Source: Quercus robur (lineage: Eukaryota; Streptophyta; Magnoliopsida; Fagales; Fagaceae). Taken from it: a stretch of 64,000 bases of DNA. Location of the stretch: assembly GCF_932294415.1 (NCBI RefSeq), contig NC_065542.1, positions 389,501-453,500 on the forward strand, written 5' to 3'. Within the stretch, counting starts at the first letter, position 1; every line of letters starts with the position of its first letter. A program made the translations under genes and the position numbers. Below the pieces are notes generated by a model that was given only the letters and a program-made list of their open reading frames with translations, was not told where the DNA came from and did not search any database. Shown piece by piece: positions 1-15,400 of this stretch.

Positions 1-69
1 GCCTATAATGCACACCCATCCATTCCAACCTCCCATTAAACTAGGCTTACTATATATCAAGCATGCTCA

Positions 70-101
<32 letters not shown>

Positions 102-413
102 CATACATCCACGTGTCCACTAATACATTTTGTTACCATGTTAATGGTCCCTCTTTCTCTCTCTCACTCTCTCACACGTAGAGAAGAGAACACATGCAGG
201 TGTATGTGTAGGCAGTATTAATGTTATGTAAATCATTTTAAGCATGCACACCACCAAGCACGCTGTTCCGTAATGCTCATGCGCTTTTCTCTCTCTTTTA
301 AAATTAAATTTTGAACTGATTTGTTTGGAATTTTGAGTTCCTTACTTATATCACAAGCTTCAAATTATATTCTAACTTTTTCCCTTTTTTCATTTCTTTG
401 ATCACTATTTCAG
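1..413 (+). other. Intron sequence of the RNA-binding protein gene
   Basis: No exon is recognisable here. The stretch holds CT- and AT-rich simple repeats (CT tract near 71-90, AT tract near 91-101) and ends in a pyrimidine-rich run and CAG at 411-413, the acceptor of the first visible exon. It is therefore most simply the 3' part of an intron; the upstream exons encoding the RRM domain would lie outside the window. Confidence 0.6.
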
Positions 414-2516
414 GTACTCTCCATACTCGCCAGACTACACTTACCCTACGGTTTGTACAAATTTCACCTTTTTTTTTCTTTTTTTTTCTTTCTTTTGCTT
501 TTTATTCACACTATATTTAATCTTGCTTCTTAGGATGCATCTCGAAGCATACTTTTCAGTAGACCATGACCTTTTAACTTCCAATGATTTTACATATTTT
601 TACACACCACAAAAGAATCTCCTCTTTATATATAATATTAATATGCCAAATCGTTAATTTTTATTTTTTATTTCATATCTCATTATTTCATACATCCGAA
701 TGTACAACAAATTTTTTTCCACCTAAATGTGGATCCAATGTAAAGGAGCTACATATGGAAACGAAACTTCTTTTCTTTTCTTTTATTCAGAAAAAAAGTT
801 CTAGTTCAATCTGAAAAATTTCTGTGACCCAATTGTAGAAGTATCATCGGTTATATATGTCATGAGTTACTTAATTAAACCTTGAAATCAATGAAATATG
901 AAAACTGTCTTTGTTCAAAAGGCTAAGATGGCTCAAAATAAAAGAAACATTTTATTCTATGAGATCTTAAGATCCAATTAACTATATCTGCCTAGCTAGT
1001 CAGTAAGTGGGGACATTTTTGCCTTCGACCAAGCTGGCCAAGATGGTAAAGGCAGTTTTATTTATTTATTTCAAAATCTTTTGTCATTTTTTCTTTGGAG
1101 TCATTCAATATATAACAACCACCAAAATTGACCCAAGATTTCTATCTTCCAACCACCACTTCGTAGCAACCACAGATACTTAATTTAATTTAAACTATTA
1201 CTATTGCAACCTATCGAGATGACGGGGCAGCCTTTAAAATTTCTTGTTTTATTTATATCTCTAAATTCAATTCGTAGTGTTCAATATTAATGGGCTTACC
1301 AAATCAAACACCAACCACAATACGGCACTGTACTTTATTAAGTTTTTCTTCCTTTTTTTTTTTTTTTTTTTTTTTTTAAGAATTGATCTCACATATAAGC
1401 AAGGAAGAATGAAAGAGATGTGAGAAAATGATTGAGGCTGCACTGCACTGCACTAGCTTAGCTCTTAGCTAGTAGCAGTAGGGGACATGAACCTGGTAAC
1501 CTGAATGCCACGTAGTGGTAATTAACAAAGAAAGAATGAAGTTGAGAGGTCAAAGCAGTCTTCTGTCTTCACCAATAATATTTGAATAACAGACTTCTTC
1601 TTGTGGTCCACTGACACACTCTCTCTCTCTCTCTCTCTCTCAGAGTTACACTTTCACGGTCTTCTAAGAGTCCACACTCACTCACTGAGCAGTGAGAAAT
1701 GAGAACCAGAATGTTTCCCACGCACAATGCCATGTTATGATTTGACCCACGAGAAAACAAAGCAAACATTTGGATTTTTTCTACTTAAATTCCTACGTAG
1801 CCGCCATATTTTAATAATACTATCAATAGGAATTCCGATTAAATAAATAAACCCTAGATTCACATTTGAAATTTTAGTTGTCTGCGGATCCACTTCCATT
1901 CCATGCATATATAGTTCATTTGACAAGCAAATTATCAAACCATTAATTTCCATCATGAATAGGTTATACATATGTGCCCAAATGCATATGACTTTCATAT
2001 ATATACTTTGAAATAATGAATGAATGAATGTATTTTATAATTCACATATTCAATAATAATATAAATCTAAAATGATATATAGTGTCACATTATTAAAATA
2101 TTTAAATGACCTGACACTACATATATGTTGTTGTGGCACATACAGAGCTACTACAGCGTGTATGGTGGAACAACCGCCCAATATCCCATGTATGGAACGG
2201 GGCCAGCTGGGGGGATGATTACTGGTGCGGCGGCAGCAGCTGCAGCATTCTACCCATATCTCCAGTTCGGAGAAGGGAGCGGTGGAGCAGCTGCCACTGG
2301 CTATACTTCTGGACAGACCGGTTATGGTGTCAATTACCCACACCACCTCTTTCAGTATTCAGCCCTCAACTCAGCAACTGGGGGGTACCCACAGCATTAT
2401 GGTGCATCCATGTCTCTTGCACCTACACCTGCCTTGCAATCAGGTTTGTACTTCATAAACAGATACACCTTAATTTCTTTTTTCTCATGATCTCTTCTGC
2501 TTATTCATTCTTTTCA

Positions 2517-2550
<34 letters not shown>

Positions 2551-3213
2551 CGCATCATTATTTTGGGTGTTTTGATTTCTCTCTTTCTCTTGGTAGCATA
2601 TGAAAAGTAATTTGGAAAATGTATCTTATATGCACTTATATATACTCTCTCTCTCCCAATGCGTAAGTCACGGTAAAATATATAGTACATATATCCAAGC
2701 CAATGCATGATGATATAATTATGCACATAGGCATTATATATATGGGAATAAAAGAGATACCTATATTCATCAACACATTATAAAACAAATAAGTATCACC
2801 TTACTATTAATTTTAAACATGCCATTATATGTCCATGACTTTAGAATATTATAATGTTTTTGAATAAAATTTTTGTGTAAAATGGCTTTTCAAAACTACT
2901 TTTTGAGTAAATGCATGTGTTTGTCACTGGGAAGTGGGAACTAATACAATGTTAGATCCACTAGTTTTCAAGGCATGATGTCTCCAATGTCACCTCTTGA
3001 TTAGTTGATTGTTAATAGAAAATAATTTGTAAAACATACTCTTTGTTTGTATATTATGTATAGCAAAACCAAGCTAGCTAGATAATTCCCCAACATGCAT
3101 GATAAATATTTTATAAATCAGTTCTTAATTTCAAGGTTGATTTTGTATATGTCATTTTAATTCAAGAGTTACTAATATCTTTGACAGTGTGTTTTGCTGT
3201 GCCACAGGCGTGA
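414..3213 (+). CDS. RRM RNA-binding protein, RBP24/RBP38-like (3' part of gene)
   Basis: Three terminal exons are visible: 414-450, 2146-2443 and 3188-3213, all with GT-AG borders and consistent phase. They encode the last ~119 residues: YSPYSPDYTYPT, then a Tyr/Gly/Ala-rich stretch (SYYSVYGG, GGMITGAAAAAAAFYPYLQF, GYGVNYPHHLFQYSA, SLAPTPALQS) and the ending VCFAVPQA. This low-complexity tail is, from memory, the signature of the plant RNA-binding proteins with one N-terminal RRM typified by Arabidopsis At1g78260/At1g20880. The RRM itself is upstream of the window, so RNA binding is inferred from the family. A second AG at 3206-3207 would give a different tail (see findings). The CT-rich 3' UTR begins at 3214. 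Function within the plant is not established from the sequence. Confidence 0.8.
2521..2549. repeat. (AT)n microsatellite
   Basis: An uninterrupted AT dinucleotide tract lies in the last intron of the RNA-binding protein gene, 77 bases past the donor site of the preceding exon. Confidence 0.9.
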
Positions 3214-6168
<2,955 letters not shown>

Positions 6169-6326
6169 CCTGAAATTCTGGGGGTAATTTGTTTTTCCCT
6201 TGGATGAAAACTTTTTTCACTAAAAATAGACGGAACTCTGGAAAGCGCAACGAAAGTTACGTGACTATTCATTTTTATCTTTTTGTGTCGACTGGTACTT
6301 TTTTTTTCTTCTTGTGTCGACTCATG

Positions 6327-6330
<4 letters not shown>

Positions 6331-6367
<37 letters not shown>
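6331..6367. repeat. (AT)n microsatellite
   Basis: A perfect AT dinucleotide tract of about 36 bp. No gene overlaps it. Confidence 0.9.
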
Positions 6368-6368
<1 letters not shown>

Positions 6369-6542
6369 ATTGCATTATGCCTTCACATATTTTCAAAACT
6401 AATTGTAAGTTACCAATCAAGATAATAGGACCATCACTTTTTACTACCATGATTTTACACATGCTTGAACTTAAATGTAACTTGTAATAGAATATACATG
6501 TAATACAAATAGTTTGGGCGGAGACACGAATAATTCATTTTT

Positions 6543-7068
6543 AGAGATACAGCTTATTTTGCTGAAAACTGAAAACACTGTAATAAAATAATTTTTTTTT
6601 GGTAGAAAGGAAACTTCATTTTAAAGCTAAACAGCAGGGCAAAACCTGTTAGTACACAGATTGTGGCTATCAGCCTCAAAAACACTTAAAACATTCCCAG
6701 ACGGACTGGAATACAAAATAAAATCCATAGATTACGAATAACCAATATTAGCTAGACTATCTACACACCCATTAGCTTCACGGAAAATGTGCTTAATCCG
6801 ACAGTGGGGGATTTGGGACATCAACTGTCTGACTCATTTTAAATATGTGAATAGTGCCGTGTGTCTCATTTTTAATGAAAAAATTGCTAAAAGTGAGGTT
6901 TGTGGGTCCCGTGAACAGTGCACGGAACCCACTAGTGTGCACTGTCCACCGCTTATTTTGCTGGGTGAACAGTGCTGTGACAGAAAAGTCAAAAATCACG
7001 GCTCAAAAAAAAAAAGGAAACGCAGACGCAAAACGTGCTGCTTTTCAGCTATCCAAACCACACCTTAG
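6543..7068. mobile_element. MITE of the GGGTCCGTTTGG family, split by a LINE
   Basis: The two flanks (about 6543-6591 and 6835-7068) match in order the MITE at 58865-59163: the CTGAAAACTGAAAACACTGTA segment, TGTGAATAGT, CCATTTTTAATGAAAAA, GTGAACAGT and the terminal TCCAAAC...CTTAG. The right end is complete; the left terminus looks worn. The copy is interrupted by a 240-bp LINE fragment described separately. It has no coding capacity. The superfamily is uncertain (hAT-like is my guess). Confidence 0.7.
6592..6834 (-). mobile_element. 5'-truncated LINE (L1-type) 3' end
   Basis: Read on the minus strand, this begins with an open frame containing QIPHCRIKHIFREANGCVDS and ends ...LCTNRFCPAV followed by a stop, a short 3' tail and a poly(A) (the T run at 6592-6600). 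The REAN-C-DxLA block is the C-terminal end of the RNase H domain found at the end of plant L1-type ORF2 proteins. A stop codon after NIGYS shows decay. The fragment sits inside a MITE, so it arrived later than the MITE. Confidence 0.75.
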
Positions 7069-8095
7069 TTTATACTCACTTAAAAAAAAAAAATAAAAAA
7101 ATAAATAAAAATCATATTCCACCACTTTATTCATATCAGTATGCTAATGTAGTATTCAATACCAAGTCGAAGGATCTAGTTTCGCTCCTACTTTAAGAAT
7201 CATATGTCATTTTCATCAACTTCAAGAGATAGAGATAATAATTAATAAACGACCTACATGTATTCATTGCTAGACAATGCCCTTCAATATATTGTAGATT
7301 GATTCCTTATTTCTACCATTAGTTTAAGTAGATTTAGACAATCCAAACATAATGTAATTAATGATGTGCTATCCAAGCAATCTAAGCATCCATCCACTGA
7401 TTTAACCTATGATGAATCTTGCATTTGTTAGCATTTCAAATAAGTACGTGAATTTTGATGAATTAGCAATTCTATAAAGATATCCTTTAGGAAGAAGACT
7501 GCAGGAACATAATGTGTATGTGATTGTGAACATAAGTTGTACCGAAAAACTTACATGCAATCCTGCCACACATATAGCAATGAAAGGAACATAATAAATA
7601 GAATAAATTATTGAATACAATACTACAACCATCCAATAATTATTGTCAAAAGAGGGAGGAAAATACTAATAGTTCTTCCATTGAGGATGCCACACAGGAT
7701 GTGATCAGTTGCTTAGAATTATAGCAACTCATTGATAAATCCCTACAGCACAGAGCCCATTACAAAATAAATAATAGTTCTTCCATTGAGGAACAAGCCA
7801 TTGATAAATTCCTAAACTTGTCTATCTGTTATGTTTATGTTTCTATGTCCAATCTATAGAGGTCATTAAATCTATAACTATAAGTCACATACTATATTGA
7901 AGGTTGTCTCACATCAAGATTCAAGAAAAGAAGCCAAATTATCATATAGTGACATTTAAACTTCAATGTATAGCTATTTTGGATAGTTTAGCTAGTATGT
8001 TTCTATTATGGATATAAGCATAATAACATCTAACATGCTACATTTCACATTAAAAACAATAATCAAATTTCACTACTAATAAGCAAATAAGCTAG

Positions 8096-8132
<37 letters not shown>

Positions 8133-8145
8133 ATATACTCTAACA

Positions 8146-8183
<38 letters not shown>

Positions 8184-9415
8184 GTTGTAAGGATTAGGGA
8201 AATGTCAAATAGAGATGGAAGAAGATATCCGGAAACGAACCTTGATGATTCTTCAAGGGGAGATTACTGTTGTTAGCCATGAGAGCAAGAATAAAGATCT
8301 CTTCTTATCCAGCTAAGCCTACCTATGTCTCTGCTTGTTTGAGTAGACCTCTTTCGTCAGACTTTTTTTTTTTTTTTTTTTTTTTGTAAAATCTCTCTTT
8401 TTCTTTCTCTATCTCCGTTCTTTTTGCCTTTGTCTTTCACCGTTGTGCATCTATCAGTATTCACTATTCACTATTCAGTGACCAGATAAGCCCTACATGT
8501 GTTCAAAGCCCAAACCCAAACCGTAGTTTTGGCTCGATAAAAAAATTATCCCCAAATCAATGTAGTTACAAACTTAATATAAGGGGGGATTTGAAATTTT
8601 GAACTATGAAACTTCATTAAAAAAATTCAAATATTCAATTAATAAAATTCAGACTTTTATTTCTTTAATTTTTGATGAATTTCAAAGAATAAATTATACA
8701 TTATACCATATTTCAAAATAATTATATATTCACATGTATCGCATAAGTCTACAACTAGTTAATAATAACAATCAAATCTTGGTCTCAAATTGTTTTGTTG
8801 AACTATAGATTCATAAAGGTCCTACCACATATATGACCTTACATTTATTAAGAGAGAACCTGCCCTTCCTTTTTCCAATTGAATGTTTTTTATATGTATT
8901 AAAATTTTAAAACATTTGGCTTCCTAGTTTTCTACTATTTAGAAAAAAGTGGCCTTGATAGTGATTGTGTAAAATTCTTGGTCTTTACCACAATAGTGTT
9001 TAAAGTGGCCCGATCTCTTGGCACACCAGGTTATAATTTTTGCTTACGGGGTCAATGCAAGTAGTCCTTTGCTTTCTTGATGCTATGATCTAATGCATTA
9101 ATCCTGGTTAAAGACACGGATGCCCCGAGTTCAAAGCCAAAAAGACAGAACAAAGTTTGCATTTGCTTCTATTCTGGGCACTATGCTACCTGTGCGCGTG
9201 CGCATGCATGTGTGTCTAGAGAGAAGGGAGTTACCAATTCAAATCAATATGCTATTAAGGCCTTCAAAGACTATCGAACACTTTCAGATTGTAAGGCCTT
9301 CCAATGATATATTTGAAGCAGAGAATAAATTTTAACCCATGCATTTCGAATTCAAATATTTTGAATCCACAAAATTCAAATCTTGGTTATCAAAGCATGA
9401 CCTCAATTCAATGAC
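7069..9415. other. Intergenic DNA between RNA-binding protein gene and VPS52
   Basis: No supported gene is present. It holds a (TAA)n tract at about 8098-8131, a GA tract at 8150-8177 and a T run at 8361-8385. A short direct duplication shares TAGTTCTTCCATTGAGGA at 7668 and 7772. A possible short minus-strand leader exon near 8240-8281 was considered and rejected. The bases next to 9415 are the likely 3' UTR of VPS52. Confidence 0.55.
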
Positions 9416-12400
9416 TTAGAAGGTCCTCGAGTATTTCCTTATCTCATACATGATTGAAGATATTGACACAAGATCCTTGTTGAGTGCAGACCCACCAACA
9501 ATCCTTTTTATGCAATCTGAGAGCCTGGTATAATATAGCAGTAGTTGAGTCAATGCAGCCCTCAAAATTTCCATACCACACAGTAAGCTACTGAAAGAAG
9601 TTATAACATCTTTGTGCATCAGCTCTATTGCAGCTTTCCATCTACTTGCAAAGTCCTTCACAAGTGGGTCAACTTCGGCAACAGTTATGGGCTTCTCAGA
9701 ACTAGAACCTGGATCCTCCGCTGATAAACAACTTGCAAATAAGCCTATTTCCTTAAATAACGTAACAAAATACTTAGATGTTGTAACAATATTTGTCAAA
9801 ATACTTACAGGCTCGGGTCTTTACAAACTTTATTAAGTCGCTAAAATGCACCAGTAGCAGTTCTTCCTGCAAGGAGAAATGGATAGACAAACTAAAACAA
9901 ACTGCAAACAAAATCAAAAAAGGCAGAAAAGGCAAAAATTCCTATACAAAATAGAGCATTAAAAATAAAGAAATTTCAGCTTCAGATGAATCAGATCTAT
10001 AGGCATTTGATTGTTTTCAAGCTCTATGTAACATATTATCAACATTTTCCCATCAAAAATCTTTCTGAGAGGATTCGTAAGGGAAGCAGTTCTTGCCACT
10101 TGTACAGAATATAATTTCTGTTCCAGTACTTAAGGCATATAGGAGTAACATCAATATTCTGCAAAAAACAGGAATCAAGACAGGTTGCAAGGAGATAGGT
10201 TTACTCCCCTCAGTCTAAAATTACAAACAACAAAAAGATATTCATCATCATATAAAAGAAAAAAATTATTATTATTTACTTTCTAGACAAATTTCTATAA
10301 CCCTTAAAAAAAGATATTTTGCTAGTAAACTTATCTGCAATCATTTAGTTTCAAAATCAATAAGGCATTTTTCCTTAAAAACGAGGTCTAAAAGCTATTG
10401 ATTGAGAGTTACCACAAATAATGCTGTGTTGCTCTTCAGCAATTCCTCAAAGTGCACTTGAATTTTCCCTTCTGGAGCAGCTTCCTGAAATCCAACTAAA
10501 AAATTAAAAACCACAGTGGCTGAAGGCCAGAGGACATTGCAAATTTTGTGCTCGACATATATGAGCAAAAATATGCTATCCATCTAAATGGCATTATAAC
10601 TAAAGCAATCTTGTCCAAGAAATTCTTTTGGATAACAATGAACTTGTCCTAGAAATTTTTTTTCCTGACACCCCTAAGTTCCCACCTTTACACAAAAAAA
10701 GTAGATCTCATTTTCCAGAAATGAAGATACTAATCCTTACCTTCAGAATAGAAATAGTCATGTCATAGTTGTTTATCAGAAACACAATTTGTAGTTTTGT
10801 TTTTGGGAACATTTTTGCAAGCTTGATTAGCAAGTCATCAACAGCCATTCTAAGTCGTTCCAAATTCAAATCAAGCTGCAACATTGAGGAACTAGATGTT
10901 TTGAGAGACTCATTCCATTATGAAAGCAAAGTTAAAACATTTTATGACTTTCATTCTGTGTCTAACCTGCCCATCTCCATATTCAACATTAAGGCGGATC
11001 AGTGAAGCTGTGAATTCAGCATAACGTCTCATGACATAGTGAGGATGAACATCATCTTCCCACAATGTCCTCACATTTGCACTGCGTAGGCTGTTGAGGT
11101 GCATATCAAATACCATCTTAAAACGAGGCCATAGGGAGATATTGATCTGCTCCAATTTAGTTAAGAATTAGTCAGAAGTTTAATTGGTGATAAAAAAATC
11201 TAAGACACAACTACAGAAGAATTAATAATTAACTATTCCCTCCATCTCCTATCATTGGTCCTCCCCTTTTTGGATGTTCCAATATCATTGTCCATTTTAA
11301 ACTTCATATGACAAAAATTTTAAAATTTACTAGAATGCCCACCTAGATATTAGAGAGGAGTATCAATATGCAAAAGAATGAGAAGAAATTCTGTAAGTCA
11401 TAAGTAATAGAGTAACAGTAAAATTCTTTCAAAAACTGGGAAGCCCTGTAGAGGACCCAACAAATTGGAATGCACCGACTATTTTGCAAAATGAAAGTAA
11501 TTTCATTAGTTAGAAAGTGCTTCTGGAAGCAAAAGTCTACTTCATTTTGAAGCACAGTAAAGACGAAATAGAGTTAGACAAGAGGAGGCAAATAAATTGT
11601 TAATTCTTTGGGTCTTGAACCCACAACTTTAACCTCCAGGACAATCCTATGGAGGAGGAGGTGCTATTTGAGATGAAGCTAATTGTCAAGGAAGATGTTA
11701 GTTCAAGAACAACATTATCTTCCTCCAGTTTCATATATTGTAAGCCCTCATCCCATGTTCATAGGAAAATCATAAATGCTAGGACAAATCCATCTAAAAA
11801 CCACAACAATGGATAAATTAACTGTTGAACGAAAAAGAAAATTTTAATGTTTTGGTGTTTACTCCTTTTCCTAGTCATATTGCTTAATTTCTAATATCAG
11901 AGATATCTCTCTTTGCAAGAGCCATAACTATCCACTCAACTTTGTTCAGCCAAGACTAAAAAACCATGTAAATAAAAAGCGTGGTTTCTAAAGAACAAAG
12001 GAGATTTGATAGTATAAATCTTGTGCCAATAATACTATATGTCCGAAATTTGTATCATCACCAAACAGCTCAATGATAAACATAATAACTATATCTAAAA
12101 TTACAGACCTTGTCTAAAAACGAATCCAAGCATGGAATCCGCCGCCGAGACATTATGAGCTGAAATGGAGAGCAATGAAACAGATTAATCACAATCAAAC
12201 TCATTACTCAACAGTATTCACAATCCTTTTTTACATTTAGCTTTCTGTCATGCCTCAATATGTTTGAAAAATATAATATATGCGAGGGTTTTCTTTCTTT
12301 TTTTTTGAAAATCAATCTAAAAATATATTTGCCCTGAGTATTTGATTTTCCAGTTTGAGATCAACCAGAGTCAAATCCTATTTCAAGCATTCTTTTCAAT

Positions 12401-15400
12401 TAGAAAACATAAGTTTGGAAATCTTTGGAAAAAAGAATAATAATTTGAATTAGGACAAGGAATTCAATTCTCTTAGTAATCCACGCATCAGAATCAGAGG
12501 GATGCTAAAGAAGATTTTTCTTTTCTTGAATAGAAGCATTAATAAAGATGTATGTGCACATTTCTCAAACATGTCCTGATGTTATACATAATTTGAAAAC
12601 TTTCAGATTGTGCAGCACATATTCCAACTACTACACAAGCAAATAAATATGGGGTAATTCCTGACTCAAACAGATGAACAGCAATTTCAACACCTAGATA
12701 ATTGACATCCATGCAACTGAAACATCAGATAAAAAAGAAACAGTGTATTATACAAGGAATACTGAATTCTGAGTCAATTGTCAGACAAGGAAATTAACTT
12801 TAGTCAACTACTGAGAATACAATAGCACACTATCCAGAATGCACATACAGTAGCTTTTCACCATCTACAGTACAAAATGGCAAATTCTTTACAATGACAC
12901 GGCACAAATAAAAGAACAAGGAGAACGGACATCAAAGTATCCATCAATCGTGAAATTTTATTATATGTTCACTTTGGATTATCGTTATAGCTCATGAAGT
13001 TTTGAGCAGAAAACACAACAGCAAGTATTGACGACTCATGTACTAGATTCGAGGACTCATGACTCAATTACAATATAACTCTAAACAACAGAGAACTCAG
13101 ATAGAAAACATTAGCTTTAGAAGCTCAGAAAAATACCTGGTGCTGATGTATTATCCGAATCATGAGCATTAGGCCAATAGCATCATAACAATTTGGAAGT
13201 ATTGAATTGAAGTGTTCATCAATAACAGCAAATGGACCTGATAATATCAAAGTAAGATCATATGACAAATCACAGGTCTACCTTTTTCTAATATTCATCA
13301 CAGTTTCCACTGCCCATGAATTGTCTCATATTCATATAAAGCTTCAAATACAGATAAATCAACTCCCATGTAAATGACAAGATTGTTTATTCAAAGGAAT
13401 GTGTACAATATAATCCTACTGGCAAGAGTGCCAATCTGAATCATACAAAAGTCATCTGATAGAATGCCAAATAATATTTGCCACAGGAATGCTTGTATGT
13501 AACATTATTAGTATGTAGAAACATTTTATGCAAACGATTCTGGAATATCCAGGAAAATTACCTGCAAAAATTTCATAAAATATGGACTCCTCGCCAAAGA
13601 AGTCATCACAGAAATGATACCTGCGGATGACAGGAAAATGTCAACATGTTAATCACTATAGGATTGCCATTCATTAGCAATTAGAAGACAAGAGAGGAGT
13701 AGAGCAAACTCCAAGGTACTCAGAAGTAGCAGTATCCATAAGCAGCTTGTGCAAACTCCTGAAGAGGACCTCGTACGGGTACTTGCTGGAGCTGGCTTCA
13801 GCAATATGAGGAATTAATGCAGGTTCATCAATTTCCTGATAATTACAAACCATGGCATCTGTAAGTAATGAAGTCATAGTTTCTACAAAAACTACTCTAG
13901 ATATGGTTTTATAATTAGAAATAACAATCAAAAGAGGAAGTTATTATTCTGCAAGTTCTGCACCTAGTCATCATCTTTTCAGATATGAACCTATGAGCAT
14001 GGCTGGAATAACATAATTAAAAGAAAGCAATGCAAAATTCAGCTTATATGAATAAAACATGCATAGATGACATGCATAACAAAAAGAAATCAATTGATTA
14101 AATTTTAAGTTACAGAATAAGCTTTTTAATAAGGAGACAAAGATAAAAGAAACAAAGGTTAATGCCCAAATAGTTGCGATTGAAATCTAATCGACTGAGT
14201 GGATCCAAGAGAAACAGCATGCTTTTCTTCCACATTAACTAACAAACCAAACCATATGTCATTCCTAGCAAGTAAAATATTATATAAAACTTTTTAAGAA
14301 AGAAGTAGAAAAACCTTAAGAATTTTTATCCTCTCCCCCAGAGCAAAAACAGCAGAGCGGTTCTTCAGCGGTTCCCTTCCTCTTAAAAAAAGGCCAGTGC
14401 TTCTTGTCTCAACCCCAATCAAATCACTAGATGTTGCTATATCCAACTGTAGTTTCTCAAGGGCCAGAATATAAGCCCGGAAATGTGCACTTAGGACCTG
14501 CAAAACATGCAGCTGCACTTCAATACTCTTTAAGATGCACAAAACTAGATAGTTGTTACAATGTAATGTGAAAGAAACAAATTGACCTGGCTATTAGCAC
14601 AGCTCAAGTGTAAGACATCTTAAACGACATATGAGAAGTTGAATCTTCCAAAACAGATTCACCATTAAGAATGTCCATAGTAGCAAAAGGATACTAGGTG
14701 TAGCATTACCCCCAATATTTCATATTCTTTTTCTTTTCTTTTTTGATAACTCAAGAGTTACAATGAGAGAGCAGGAATTTGAACCTAGAAGCCTCTTGGC
14801 CAATTGACTAATTGAGCTACAAGCCTCTTGGCCAATATTTCATATTCTAACTATTCATAATTTCTAATGTTTCATAATGTTTTAAGAACTAGCTCTGTTC
14901 CATAGGATAGTGAATATTTTCTAATATTTGTTAGTTCATCATTTTTTGAGAAATTTTCTTTGTAGTATGAAGTATCAGAACTTTAATATACCTATCAAAA
15001 ATTAACTGTTACAATGTACTAATTTTATCTCTTTGGCATTATACGAACAGAAATTGCCAAATATAATACTAATGACCCACACCTTTTTTTGAGTTTTTTT
15101 TTTTTTTTTATAAGTACTAGTGGCAATGACCCACACTTTTTTTTTTTCAGTTTGATAAGTACTAATGAGTAATGACCCACACTTAGCTTATGGTATAGCA
15201 TGCACACCATAATAAATATGAATATATTTTTTTGGGATCTGAATTGGTATCTGCTTATAAATAAGACTCCTTAATAATTAAATCATGTTCCACCATGGAT
15301 ATAAACTATTGCAGGCCTAACTACTACCAATACCAAATACAGAAATGTGATGCATTCACTGTCAAGGAAAGCATAAAAGAGAGAAAATTTTAATTATCTA

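Noticed and set aside
8240-8281. Minus-strand ATG followed by MANNSNLPLKNHQ and a GT donor-like site, as a possible first exon
   Set aside because: No second exon or homologous frame could be found downstream; the stretch is too short to support a gene.
13674-13931. Extended VPS52 exon ending in an alternative tail YLGVCSTPLLSSNC
   Set aside because: Splicing at the donor at 13719-13718 joins GAG-TAT-CAT-TTC in frame and restores the conserved TSEY-x-FCDDFFGEES block, so read-through is an ORF artefact.
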